Source: Datisca glomerata | Taxonomy: Eukaryota; Streptophyta; Magnoliopsida; Cucurbitales; Datiscaceae | Length of the DNA: 64,000 bases | Assembly: GCA_003255025.1 (NCBI GenBank) | Contig: QANY01008042.1 | Span: 2,778,077 to 2,842,076, forward strand | Reading direction: 5' to 3' | Part shown: in pieces, positions 32,601 to 43,879 of the stretch | Position numbering within the stretch: the first letter of the stretch is position 1 | Layout: each line of letters opens with the position of its first letter | The notes under the pieces: generated by a model | Seen by the model: only the letters and a program-made list of their open reading frames with translations | Database searches by the model: none | Told to the model about the DNA's origin: nothing | Position numbers and translations under genes: made by a program

Positions 32601-32997
32601 GAGTTATACTAGGCTTCAATCCTCTCTTCATCCTCCTGAAGAGACCAAGTTAAATGGTTGGAAAGGTTTGAAGTCCGTATTGACAGTGACTTTCTTTTCT
32701 ACTTTTTGAGTTCTCTGATTCTTTTTTTCTTCTTTTGTTGTTGCCCAAGTAGGTCAAGTAGGTGACTCAAGAAGTTGAGATCTCTTCGTCTTCTGTTTAC
32801 CAAGGAAGGTGAGCTCTTCTTCTTATCCTTCTTTGGAATGCTCCTCTGATCTAACAGGTTCCATTAAGTTAGAGATTATCGATACAACAACTTTATCGGT
32901 GGCTCTCCTACTACTGATTTCCAGTAGCTCGTTTCCTCCTCCTCATCCATAGGGATCAAGGATGATTGAAATGTCAACTAAAAATACAAGTAATATG

Positions 32998-33014
32998 TGT
33001 GTGTGTGTGTGTGT
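32998..33014. repeat. (GT)n microsatellite
   Basis: About eight GT units. It sits where array f would be expected from the MULE #1 layout. Confidence 0.85.
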
Positions 33015-33436
33015 AAATAAGGTGGCTTCAATATGGCCATCATGAAGTTCAAAATTGACAACTTACATTATTGTTTAAAAAATAACTATCTTTAGGTTCT
33101 CAACCGGTACCACTATTATTGTACACCAGTTGAGAATCCTTGATACTTTGGTCGAAACCTTGGTACAGTAAGCCCTCCCAATCAACGGGATAGCTTCAAA
33201 TATCTATACCTATTATATAAAGAGATTTTTTCAGCACATAAATCAAAACATCAGATTATAAATACTACATTGAACTCAATAAAAATTTACTTGAAAGGCA
33301 TAAGGACATCCAAGGATTGAGTATACATGGAGCGTGTATTTCTTTGTCTTTTTTTCCTTGCTCCTCCTCAACATCACCAAAAACAGTCTTCGTTCTCTTT
33401 ACACCTAGTAAACATTTCATTGTCTTGGAGAAAGAA

Positions 33437-33464
33437 CCCCCCCCCNAAAAACCCCCCCCCCCCC
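33437..33464. other. Poly-C tracts around one undetermined base
   Basis: Nine C, then N at 33446, five A and thirteen C. The matching part of MULE #1 (14590-14605) reads GAGAGGTCTCCCCACAG, so the tract is most easily explained as a sequencing or assembly fault, though a real expansion is possible. It falls in the DUF1985 frame after SFNQY. Confidence 0.8.
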
Positions 33465-33679
33465 GATATTGGTTGAACGATGTGAGATCGTTAACTAAAA
33501 CCATCCATTTTTTATCAATTAGGTTCCGACTTTCCTTCCCCAATAGAAAATGCTCCAGTAAATAAATAAGAGCAATCTTCACAACATCAGAATCGACCCT
33601 AGATTCCATGTTCTTAAACTTTTCCTTCAAAGCAGCCAGGGTTATTCTATCTGCTTTGTCAAAGTACTCAACACATAGT

Positions 33680-36240
33680 TGTTGGTTGTCGCAGTGCGTG
33701 CGCGGTGGAAGCGTGTGGCTCGAGACCATTTAAAAATTAAACTTTTAATAAGATCAAATCTTTTAATAAAATAAAACTTGCACTACGCCACAAAAACTTT
33801 TTATTGAAAACTATTTTTCAATCAGTTAAGATCCATTATATATTTATACATTAAATCTACAACATACAAGGTTAGGAACCATATACCTCTTGTAGTCTAT
33901 ATCAAGCGTCCTTGCAAAGCCAATTGATCCTCCATCCCACGAAACAGTTCCAACGATCAGTAGACTCCGAGATCCATACCAAGATCTCCCAAGTCAATCA
34001 TCAATGTACTAGGACGTGTGTGGGCACGTAGAATATTACAAGACACTATCTGTCTCTATATGTACTCAACACATGAGATCAAGAGATTTACTGAGAAAGA
34101 CTTTAGTGAAAAGATTCTCTAAAAGAATGCGATGATTATTCTTTCAGTGTTTTGATTAACTATTTATCACAGAGAAAAATCACTCTGACACCAACTGTGT
34201 TCTCAATCTAATTTTTCTCATGAACTGGTCCATCAACTGAGCCCATTAGAATAATATCAGTATATTTTCTTGATAATGGCGTATCGGACTTTTTATGGAT
34301 AAACTGAAATAATATTTAAATAAACAATTGTCAATTACAGTGAAATCCACTACAGCTGTGCACAATTGCAGTACCACACGGCACTGTAGTGTGTCGTGGG
34401 GCACTCCAGTGTTGCATCTCCACTACTCTAGTGCCACGCGGCACTACAGTAGTCCATGTCAATCTCTAAAAGAACACGATGAAAAATCTTTTTGAGATTT
34501 GATTAACTATTAATCCTAGAGAAAAATCACTCTGAGTAATTGTCTTCTCAACCCAATTCTCTAATTGATCAACTTAGAAATTGATTCCACTGAACTTATC
34601 TGATTGATGCCATCACAAAAATATATGCATATCTTTCTTGATTATGACGTATCAAATATTTATGGATAATTAAATTCAAAAATTAATATTTAATTTAAAA
34701 TTGCACAATGCAGTGGGACCCATTGTATAATGGTGCACAACTGCATGGGCGTGTGGTACTACACTGTTGCACCCTTACTATTGTAGTGTCACGTGACACT
34801 AGAGTAGTCCATGTCAGTCTCTGATTTTCAATCAGTGATAGACACGTGACAATTACTGTGAATTAAATATTTATCTTAATAAAATAAATATTTAGATAGC
34901 AGTTAAATCAAAATTAATATATCTGACTATCCCTATCAACTAACTTATCTGTTATTTCATAAATAAAAAATTTAGTTAACTTAAATTATAAACTAATAAT
35001 AATTTAATTATCTAATTTGATAAATAATAAATTTTGTCTCACTTATCGATAGTTAGAAAAATAATCAATAATTATTTATATATATAATTTTCAAAATTTA
35101 TATATATATATATATTTCAATTAATTAATTCTTAATTAATTAATCACACATAATTATCTCATAATTATGTACATGCCCCAGAATTAAAAATTCTTTTTGA
35201 AGTTAGTTATTTTTCTCATGTCCTGAAATATTCATACTCTAGACTGCGTAGTACAGAAGTGACTTGGGGACCATGGACCTATAATCCTAAGCTCCAGTAA
35301 ACCATATTATTAATCAAACTTTTTAATTAAATAATCTTATTTATTAATTTCATTATTTTCCTATTATAAATATGGAATTGAACTCTTAGTGATTATAGAA
35401 TGTATTTACAGAGTATTCTCATGTAGTCCACTGATATAATCATTTCAAGTAGTTATGTCCACCAATTATTGGTTCGTAAATTAGAGCTAGTCAAAATTAC
35501 CATTTTACCCCCTAAATACCTCTTGATCCTTAAGTACCATTAATCCACTAGTGAATGACTAATTTATAATCTTATTAAATTTGAGTTCAATAACCATTCA
35601 GATTTCAGAATTAACACTTAAGAGAACCAATTTACGATCTATTAGGAAACTTGTATTCTAAATCTTACAAGATCATGTTCTCAGTCATCCATATCACTGA
35701 ATTTCCAAAATAAAAGTCACTAGCTTATTTTATAAACAAACCTTAACGAGTGAATCAAAAGATCCAGTATACATGCATATGAGTCATGACTACTGAAGAT
35801 TCAAACTGATCTACATATGATCATCAGATTGATGCACATTAAATCTTTATGATAAATGACACGTTAATAAAGATATTAATTCACATCGGTCCAGTCATAC
35901 ATAATCTTATTATATAACGTACATTCACTTAGATGTCTATACGCATCAATGATCTAGATATAGATCACACGTATTCATATACTTAGTGAACCGTACTAGC
36001 AACCATTCATTAAAAATTTCATACTTTAATATGTTGCTGACAATTTTATTCACTATCTATGATCTTAATTCTTTCGTACTAATACATGATCATAGTATCA
36101 TTAATGAATATGGAATTTTCAGATATTTACATAAATTATTCAATAATAATTTAAAAGAAAAATTATAAGAAAAATATAATCCTCATTAAATTTCATATCA
36201 AAATGTCAATGCATATATTTTGAGGGCATAACCCCCAACA
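33680..36240 (-). mobile_element. Solo LTR of a Ty1/copia element inside the MULE #2 ULP1 gene
   Basis: Runs TGTTGG...CCAACA (perfect 6-bp inverted ends), flanked by ATAGT (33675-33679) and ATAGC (36241-36245), a 5-bp duplication with one change. No internal region. The interrupted DUF1985 frame lines up across it (CGPNM... then CVEYFDKAD). Related copies are at 18015-20033 and 49230-51100; polarity minus by that comparison. It is longer than those copies because a segment of about 340 bp is duplicated inside it (34140-34460 and 34480-34820, both starting near TTTTGATTAACTA and ending in a GTAGTCCATGTCA block). Confidence 0.85.
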
Positions 36241-36654
36241 ATAGCATGTTGGGGCCACATGTATTCTTCTCATCACGAGCCACATCGAACATTAGTTCAG
36301 GCACTAGTGTGAACTCTTTCTTGGAGAAACAGATTGGTTTCTCATTGTCAAGAAACCAAATCTCATCCTCAGAAGTAGGGTCATCAACAGATTCGACCTT
36401 CCTAAATAACACTTGGTGGCAGACGGTGGCAGAAAATTTCAGCGTTGAGAGATCTAGTAGATGCCTAAAGCATGCTCCCTAAATAGGGATAATTGAGTCT
36501 CAGTCATCTTTGTCGTGATGCCCTCGATAACATGGGTATTGTAGTAGGCATTTACCCTAGCCCGTGGACGTATCTTAGTTGCATGTTTGATGATGTCATA
36601 ACCTATAGAAATTTCAGGTAGTGTAAAATGTAGAGACATAAAATTAGAGAATTG

Positions 36655-37080
36655 AAGTGTACACGATGATTTTGTAGTTATCATGTAGCGTACAAGATGA
36701 CTCCATGATCGTCTTGAGCATTACACGATGAATACAAGATGATCGTGTAGTCATCTTGTACACTACACGATGGCTAAAAGATAATTGTGTAATACATCGT
36801 GTAGTGTATTAGATTACTACATGATCATCTCGTACTACATCGTCTAACGCTCAAGATGAGCACTACACAATGTTATCTAAAACACTGCACGATGACTAAG
36901 AAGGCTATATGATGAATTCATGGTCATCGTGACGTCTTCTTGAAATGCATAAGATACTTCATGAATACTTCAAGATACATCAAGAGGTTCATGGCGTATA
37001 ATGTAGTGTCTTGAGCACTTCATGATGACGTTCGCGAACCTCTTGAAGCATCATGAAGTATTCGGCGATGAAGTCATGAA
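36655..37080. repeat. Palindromic minisatellite array (MULE #2, equivalent of array g)
   Basis: Units like CTACACGATG, CATCTTGTACACTACACGATG and, further right, TCATGAAGTATTC/CTTGAAGCATCATGAAG. The right-hand edge is copied into the second duplication unit at 38690. Confidence 0.85.
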
Positions 37081-38689
37081 GTATTCAAGTAGAGGGAAGA
37101 TGAAACAGAAACCCAGAAACCCTTGAGAAAACCTAGAGGCACAAATAAACTCTAGAGATTTAAACCTGAGAAACCCTTAATAAAACTCCGAAACACTGAG
37201 AGACCCTAGAGATTTAAACCCAAGAAACCCTAGAGATTTAAACCCGAGAAACCCTTGAGAAAAACCTCAAAACCTAGAAACCCGAGAAAGAAACATACCT
37301 TGATGTGACATCTTGCTGTGAGAGACGATGTTTGCTGTGATTTCTAGAGAGTGTGTGTGTGTGTGTGTGTGATGTGATTTTGAGTAAGAGAAAATGAAGA
37401 AATGAGGGAGTTCATGAAGAGATAGGAGGTTACACGAAACGATAAGGTTGAGTATCCGAGAAGTTACTGTCGAAAAGGCGTAATGATGTTTGATTTCATT
37501 TGATTTTTTTCTTTTTGTCATCATTTGGAATTCGTGAAAGGGAATTTTTGTAACTTCACCCCCCTTAGCTTTAATCGAAGGTGGGTGAGGGGTCCTGTTC
37601 ATTGAAAATTAGGCTTGAGGTCCAATTTATCAAAACCAGTTTTCCAGGGGTTCAGTTTAGGAAAAAATCTCAAATTTTAACATATTCCTACTAATCCCTA
37701 AAATTACTCCATCCATCAAAAGAACACCCTGACCTGAATTATTGAATTAAACGTCGTTTAATATATCACGCATCGTGCACGTGATAGAAAAAATCTCAAT
37801 TATATTCTATGTTATACATTCATTCAAAATAAATACATATACTCATAGCATAAGTTGAGAAATGCTTGCGCAGTTGAAAAAATGAACATTTCTTAGATGA
37901 TCAAAAGATCTAAGTATGATTCAAGTGACTTTAGACATAAAAAAATATTAAAATTACACAAAGTTCTGATACATTAAAATCAAATTCAGTTGCTTCTTTC
38001 AAGTTTGGTGATTTCGGCATCGTGCATGGCATTATAGGTAAAAGGATTGCATAGTTTTAATTCAATTGTCTGACTTTCTCTTCTACCCGATTTTTGTGTC
38101 ATAAATATCTTTAATGGAGTTCCTAAACTGCAATGAAAAAATCCTTCTTAACCATATAGAAATAGAAGCACTACCTGATGAATGCATTTTTGAAAAAAAA
38201 AATGAGTATATAATTCATGAAAGCCAAAATCAAACCTTAAGGAGATTAAACCCGAACCAATACTGAAGTTGGAGGAGAATTTATCAAATTTTTGACAAAT
38301 TAATGAAAATGGATCAATTTGGATGAAAAATATCATGGATATGTGTGTTATAAGATTGAGGACATGGGTATGTGTATGTTATAAGTTGAGGACATGAGTA
38401 AAAATAGAAAAAGAAATATGCATGCAACATTGTTGAATTAACTAGTATTTGATTGTATGAGATTTTTGTGATGGATGAACGAATTTCAAGTACCAGTTAG
38501 AATGATGTTAAAATTTAAGAAAAAATTATTTGGAGTCGAAGTGTGAGAATTCTAAGATATTAACCTTTTGTAATATGATCCATTTCTATCTTTAGCAGAG
38601 GGAGTTATATTTTACTGGAAAAAAAGTTTTTAGTATTTTTGAACTCTCGAGTGTACGTCTCTGATTGGTATAGTGCGTATGCAATTGCT
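37021..38689 (+). repeat. Tandem duplication, unit 1
   Basis: Holds the end of MULE #2 (including its 3' TIR and TSD) and about 1 kb of flank. Repeated nearly base for base at 38690-40354. No gene seen in the flank part; the two short open frames (38148-38336) have no recognisable content. Confidence 0.95.
37590..37671 (-). repeat. 3' terminal inverted repeat of MULE #2
   Basis: Ends CAGTTTAGGAAAAAATCTC, followed by the target duplicate AAATTTTAA at 37672-37680. A second copy is at about 39252-39318 in the duplicated unit. Confidence 0.85.
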
Positions 38690-40354
38690 CATGATGACGT
38701 TCACAAACCTCTTGAAGCATCATGAAGTATTCGACGACGAAATCATGAAGTATTCAAGTAGAGGGAAGATGAAACAGAAACCCAGAAACCCTTGAGAAAA
38801 ACCTGGAGGCACAAAGAAACCCTAGAGATTTAAACCTGAGAAACCCTTAAGAAAACTCTGAAACACTAAGATACCTTAGAGATTTAAACCCAAGAAACCC
38901 TAGAGATTTAAACCCGAGAAACCCTTGAGAAAAACCCAGAAACCAAGAAACCCGAGAAAGAAACATACCTTGATGTGACATCTTGCTGTGAGAGACGATG
39001 TTTGCTGTGATTTCTAGAGAGAGAGAGAGAGTGATGTGATTTTGAGTAAGAGAAAATGAAGAAATGAGGGAGTTCATGAAGAGATAGGAGGTTACACGAA
39101 ACGATAAGGTTGAGTATCCGAGAAGTTACTGTCGAAAAGGCGTAATAATGATTGATTTCATTTGATTTTTTTTCTTTTTGTCATCATTTGGAATTCCTGA
39201 AAGGGAATTTTCGTAACTTCACCCCCTTAGCTTTAATCGAAGGTGGGTGAGTGGTCCTGTTCATTGAAAATTAGGCTTGAGGTCCAATTTCAGGGGTTCA
39301 GTTTAGGAAAAACTCTCAAATTTTAACATATTCCCTACTAATCCCTAAAATCAGTCCATCCATCAAAAGAACTCCCTGACCTGAATTATTGAATCAAACA
39401 TCGTTTAATATATCACGTGGTGCACGTGATAGAAAAAATCTCAATTATATTCTATGTTATACATTCATTCAAAATAAATACATATACTCATAGCATAAGT
39501 TGAGAAATGCTTGCGCAGTTGAAAAAATGAACATTTCTTAGATGATCAAAAGATCTAAGTATGATTCAAGTGACTTTAGACATAAAAAAATATTAAAATT
39601 ACACAAAGTTCTGATACATTAAAATCAAATTCAGTTGCTTCTTTCAAGTTTGGTGATTTCGGCATCGTGCATGGCATTATAGGTAAAAGGATTGCATAGT
39701 TTTAATTCAATTGTCTGACTTTCTCTTCTACCTGATTTTTGTGTCATAAATATCTTTAATGGAGTTCCTAAACTACCTGATGAATGCATTTTCGAAAAAA
39801 AACTATAAAGATTTGTTAAAATAAATTAGAAGAAATAACTCAATTTATTCATGAAGGAGAAAATAAGTATTATTCATGAAAGCCAAAATCAAACCTTAAG
39901 GAGATTAAACCCGAACCAATGCTAAAGTTGGAGGAGAATTTGTCAGATTTTTTACAAAGTAATGAAAATGGATCAATTTGGATGAAAAATGTCATGGATA
40001 TGTGTGTTATAAGATTGAGGACATGGGTATGTGTATGTTATAAGTTTGAGGACATGAGTAAAAATAGAAAAAGAAATATGCATGCAGGGTTTATGTGTCC
40101 AATTAACTAGTATTTGATTGTATGAGATTTTTGTGATGGATGAACGAATTTCAAGTACCGTTGGAATGATGTTAAAATTTAAGAAAAAATTATTTGGAGT
40201 CAAAGTGTGAGGATTCTAAGATATGAACTTTTTTGTAATTCGATCCATTTCTATCTTTAGCAGAGAAGAGTTATATTTTACTGGAAAAAAAGTTCAGTAT
40301 TTTTGAACTCTCGAGTGTACGTCTCTGATTGGTATAGTGCGTATGCAATTGCTC
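38690..40354 (+). repeat. Tandem duplication, unit 2
   Basis: Starts CATGATGACGTTCACAAACC (unit 1: CATGATGACGTTCGCGAACC) and ends GTATGCAATTGCTC, the same bases that end unit 1. Differences are small: (GT)n at 37347 is (GA)n at 39016, a 12-bp loss near 39290, and a 60-bp insertion at 39805-39870. The minus-strand frames here are not genes. Confidence 0.95.
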
Positions 40355-40581
40355 GCTTATTGCAGAGCACTGAAAATGAAGATAGTCAAAGTTCAGTGTA
40401 TTTGATATTACTTTTCTTGGAAACCCAACCCATATCTGTTAAAAAAACGTTGAGTTGAATATAACCCATTACTAATTATTAATTTTTTTGTCAACATTAA
40501 TTAATTATTTAGTGCCTTCATAAACCCAAATAAACGTGTAAAACGTTGAAGCTAATTATAGATATTAATTAAAGAAGCAAA

Positions 40582-40587
40582 TTTATT
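40582..40587 (-). terminator. Poly(A) signal of the COL5-like gene
   Basis: AATAAA on the minus strand, about 225 bp after the stop codon, in the context GGGTTAATAAATTTGC. Nearest canonical signal downstream of the gene. Confidence 0.5.
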
Positions 40588-40810
40588 AACCCATTTCGGA
40601 AATAGTAGTTGAGGAAAATAAAAAGCTTCCTTTCGACTTTCAGTGAATCGGAATCCAAAAACACAGAGATCCGTGATCGTCTTGGAAGGAGGGACAAGGA
40701 GTCAGAGCAAAAGGCTTTTTCCTCGCCAGGAAATTGGACATTGGGCTCCACCCCTACTCGATCATCAACAGTTGATTTTTACTTTACATCATTCGTTATG
40801 CTTGGTAACG

Positions 40811-41998
40811 TTAAAATGTGGGGACGACGCCGTACTGAGATGCAGCCGTCGCAAAAGCTACCGAAGCAGAGCCGTACATGCGGTCCACTTCGGATTCCGC
40901 TTCAACCCGTTTGGCAAATCGGCCTTTGATTCTCGGACGGGTTTCTGCGTAAGCTTTTCTCGAAGCATACCGAATTGTTTTCTCAAACTTTCGGTTCTTC
41001 CTCTTCTCCCTGTACCTTAATACCCTCGCCTCTCGATCCATTCCCGATAATTGAATCGCTTGCTCCGCCGTCGCTGACGTCGGGACAGCCGGATCACTAT
41101 TGCTGCTAACATTTCGGCCGAATGAATACGACATATCGGACATTGAGCTTCCGTCCGGCACAACTCCGACGTCTACGGAAGAGGACGAAATCTGAAAAGA
41201 AAACGGAAAAATCGTAAGAGACTGTAAATTCAGTTCAATTAGAGATTTCTAGAAAACAGAATTGTACAAGTAGTATTTAGTACTTACACTGTGGCTCAGA
41301 GTCTGAGTTGGATAGCTAAATGAATTAAGCTTGGATCTACAAAAATCTATGTCGAAGCAATTTTCATTCGAGTGGCTGATTACCGGCGCTGATACCGGCT
41401 TAGATTGAACGGGCACAAGGCTATCAGTACCGGCGTTGTGAGCGACCGGGTTCATGTAGTCAAAGTCAATGAACGAATCCATTTCCGAGAAAAACAAATC
41501 CTCAGACTTCATTTCCTGGCCTCCCTCCATAACCTTGGAGTTCATGTTCGGGATGGGTAAAAGCCACGACGCAGCCTCCGCCTCCTCCTTCTGATGGCTA
41601 TCGGTCTCATTTGGGACTAGGAAGTTAAAAGCGGAGGCTGACCTGATAATCGACTCGGCGGAGTCGAAGAACGGTTCGACTGGAACGCGCTCGTGGCGGC
41701 GAGCAAGGGGGTTAGCGGAATGAATATCGGCGTCGCATGAGACGCAGAGAGTCGCGGCGTCTGCCTTGCACGTGACCACAGCTGGTGCTTGCTCGCAAAC
41801 CTCACACATCCAAACGCGCTCGTGGCGCGAAGCAACCTTGTTGGCGCAGTGGATTCTGGTGTCGCAGCTAAGGCAAAGAAAGGCCGAGTCAGCACGGCAG
41901 AACAGAGCCGCTGCGGAGGACTTGCACGAGCCACATGGCTTCGCCGCCACTCTCCACCCACTGGAAAAACTCCTGACGCCCTCCGCTGCAATTCCCAT
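40811..41998 (-). CDS. COL5: CONSTANS-like zinc-finger transcription factor, COL5 type
   Basis: Two exons on the minus strand: 41998-41288 (237 codons) and 41191-40811, joined in phase by a 96-bp GT-AG intron, giving 363 residues. Two B-box zinc fingers are intact (C22, C25, C34, D37, C42, C45, H50, H59; then C65, C68, C77, D80, C85, C88, H93, H102). A CCT domain starts about residue 288 ([20 protein letters not shown]) and the protein ends [17 protein letters not shown] and [14 protein letters not shown] lie in the middle. The N-terminal extension before the first B-box (MGIAAEG...SSGWRVAA) and the middle motifs resemble Arabidopsis COL5 more than CO or COL3/COL4. Such proteins are nuclear and act in light and photoperiod responses. 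No stop, frameshift or missing ligand was seen; it is the only intact host gene here. Confidence 0.95.
41192..41287 (-). other. Intron of the COL5-like gene
   Basis: Donor GTAAGT after CACAGT (LSHS), acceptor TTTTCTTTTCAG before ATTTCGTCC (ISSSS). CONSTANS-like group I genes usually have a single intron at this place, between the middle region and the CCT exon. Confidence 0.9.
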
Positions 41999-42147
41999 GT
42001 GAATAGCGAAAGGTATGAGTATGAGTTTTTGTGTATCAGTTTCTTGGCAGTAGGCGATCGAAATGGAAGTGTGGGGAAGAAGACTTTGATGAATTTTATT
42101 ATTTGATTCTGATTCTGATGAAGAGTGAGATGATATTACGCAATCTA

Positions 42148-42208
42148 TCTATTTATCTAGTCAGAAGAAGGAAATCTAGCTTTTGACCAATTGGAACTCA
42201 CCACGTGG
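42148..42208 (-). promoter_or_regulatory. COL5 promoter elements: TATA-like box, CCAAT/W-box, G-box
   Basis: On the minus strand GATAAATAGA (42148-42158) is a TATA-like sequence about 150 bp before the ATG. Farther upstream are the palindrome CCAATTGG (42187-42194) next to a TTGACC W-box core (42183-42188), and the palindromic G-box CCACGTGG (42201-42208). G-boxes bind bHLH and bZIP factors in light and clock responses, which suits this gene family. Assignment is by motif and position only. Confidence 0.5.
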
Positions 42209-42708
42209 AGCGTTATAAGCCACTTCTATTAGATTCTTTTTTCTCTAACTCTTTGCGTTAGATAAAGTCCATTTTTCCCTTATTTTTATTGCTTCAATCA
42301 TCCTCTTCATCAATTTTGTTCATATGAGTGAGAGGAGCAATCATGTTAGCAAAGCTTCTTTTTATTTCACTGTTTATTTCCTTTTAAAGAACTTCAATTT
42401 CATAATCACTAGCAACTAAGAAATTCAATTATAATCACTTTGAATACTTCGAGATCACACTCCTTTTAAATTGAAATAATACTTCACCTGTTAAAATATA
42501 TATATGAGTGAGCAGATATAGAACTAATGATCTCATCTTTTGATGATTTAATATCAGAGTGAAATGGGGGACTAAAGTTCCATATACTTAGCGAGAGGAA
42601 ATACAAGCAAGAAAAGTTAGCACGTACAAGAAAAAATAATGTTCAATAATACCGTGTATATTTTATTATGATGTGAAAGTGTATGTTACTTTAATTTCAA
42701 ATTGACAT
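42209..42708. other. AT-rich sequence between COL5 promoter and LTR element, no gene seen
   Basis: No coding frame or recognised repeat. It may hold distal promoter sequence of the COL5-like gene. Confidence 0.5.
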
Positions 42709-43585
42709 TGAACAGGTAAAAAATACTTCACTGCCACAAAAAGGACTCACCCACGACTCATGAGAAGCGTCGAGAAAGCAGAAACGGATGACTGACTGAA
42801 GTCGTGAAACATCTCGAGAACAGGAGATCATCGTCTCCAGAATGGAAATCGACATCTCGAGAACGGGATATCATCGCCTTCAGAACAAGAACCGACGTCT
42901 CGAGAACATGAGATCATCACCTCCAGAATGGGAACTAACGTCTCGAGAACGGGAGATCATATCTTCCAGAACAGGAACCGACGTCTCGAGAATGAGAGAT
43001 CATCACCTCCAGAGTGGAAACCGACATCTCGAGAACGGGGAATCACTATCTCCTGGACATGATAGAATATCAGAACAGAAATGAGGGCTCAGACTGACAG
43101 TCAACTGCTCGTGATTGACTGGATAAGCTGCATCACTTGGACAAGATAGATTGGCCAGTCACCAAGTGGTTCTGACTAATTGGCTCGGAACCACATGGAA
43201 CTGTCATGTGATAGCGATGGCTGAGTGTAACGGATGTAAGATAAAGAAAAAAAGGGATCCCATGAATGAGTGTTATCCTAGGCTGACCTTATCTGAAAAC
43301 ATCTTCATCATCATCATCAAGCCTATAAGTACAAGCTCGTGTAAAAAAAATGGAGAGACCTAAGCAGACCTCCACTAAAGGCAATGCCCTTCCTCTATTC
43401 TCTCATCAACAACAATGTAAAATCCTTTACACAAGTGAATATCAACAATTTTCTCGTGGTTTTTCTTTCCTTTAAAGGTTTTTCACGTAAATTATGGTGT
43501 TTTTATTCTCTCATTCTCTTTTTAAATTATGATCTTTATTATTCGTTCATAGACGGTTCTCAATACCGAAAAAAAATCTTTTATA
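42709..43585 (+). mobile_element. LTR B
   Basis: Contains 4-5 units of about 52 bp (42825-43040) with CGACGTCTCGAGAACGGGAG and ATCATCACCTCCAGAATGGG blocks, the ACCAAGTGGTTCTGACTAAT block (43160), GTGTTATCC (43270), a CTATAAGTACAAGCTCG promoter-like segment (43322) and a TCATCATCATC run. Ends ...TCTTTTATA, where LTR C has TCTTTTACA. Confidence 0.85.
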
Positions 43586-43879
43586 TTTTGGGGCTTTCAT
43601 TGAGAGTGAGAGAAAACTCAAGAAATCCCTTCCAAAATGCCAAAAACCAAATCAAACGCTCCCTCAACAACAAAAGCGGGAACATAAATAGCAATGGGTT
43701 GGAAGCAGAGATGAGAATGACAACATATACAAAACAGGAAACGAAACAAAAAAGGGTAAAATCGTTCCTTGCATATTCGATTGGCTTATTTCTTTTACAT
43801 CATTATCAACTTCTAAAAAAGGAGGGGAGAACTTATTTGACTCATGATAAACAAAGTTTTGAGTTTCATTTTGATTTAA

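Larger units (their letters stand above)
31170..36600 (-). pseudogene. ULP1/DUF1985 gene of MULE #2, split by a solo LTR
   Basis: The order repeats that of MULE #1: N-terminal DUF1985 part at 36600-36246 (RVNAYYNTHVIEG, LFREHALGIY, then EIWFLDNEKPICFSKKEF), interrupted by the LTR 33680-36240, continuing at 33674-33290 (CVEYFDKADRITLAAL, ALIYLLEHFLLGKE, WMVLVNDLTSFNQY). A short exon at about 32005-31925 ends at a GTAAGC donor (RYLRDNKPHIKVIVVDLHLQ). Ulp1 parts follow at 31798-31680 (LGLQMNFGGDW), 31600-31340 (LDLNAQIICIYNSINTP) and 31250-31170, where the catalytic Cys motif FDCGVFSLKFVEA is kept (Cys codon 31224-31226). A frame error falls at the catalytic His (AGTCAATGTGG where AGTCATTGG is expected). 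Not functional. Confidence 0.85.
17723..37671. mobile_element. MULE #2: sibling of MULE #1 with three nested insertions
   Basis: Ends GGGTTTTTGCCTAAACTGG (left) and the complement GAGATTTTTTCCTAAACTG (right) form an inverted repeat of about 80 bp like that of MULE #1. Remaining native parts: 5' region, array h, a piece of transposase DNA-binding domain (20560-20737, resuming 30349-30470), array i, and a minus-strand ULP1 gene (36600-31170). Insertions are a truncated copia LTR (about 18015-20033), a full-length copia element (20738-30343) and a solo copia LTR (33680-36240). Without them the element is about 5.8 kb, shorter than MULE #1 because the transposase start and catalytic half are deleted. 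Confidence 0.85.

Noticed and set aside
40609..41020. Plus-strand frames of 106 and 125 codons
   Set aside because: Antisense shadows of the CCT exon and 3' untranslated region of the COL5-like gene.
41617..42106. Arg/Ala-rich frames overlapping the COL5 first exon
   Set aside because: Shadows of the real minus-strand B-box exon in other frames; no own motif.
42704..42708. GACAT as a target duplication for the LTR pair at 42709-47558
   Set aside because: No matching GACAT follows LTR C; the sequence there is the element's own leader.
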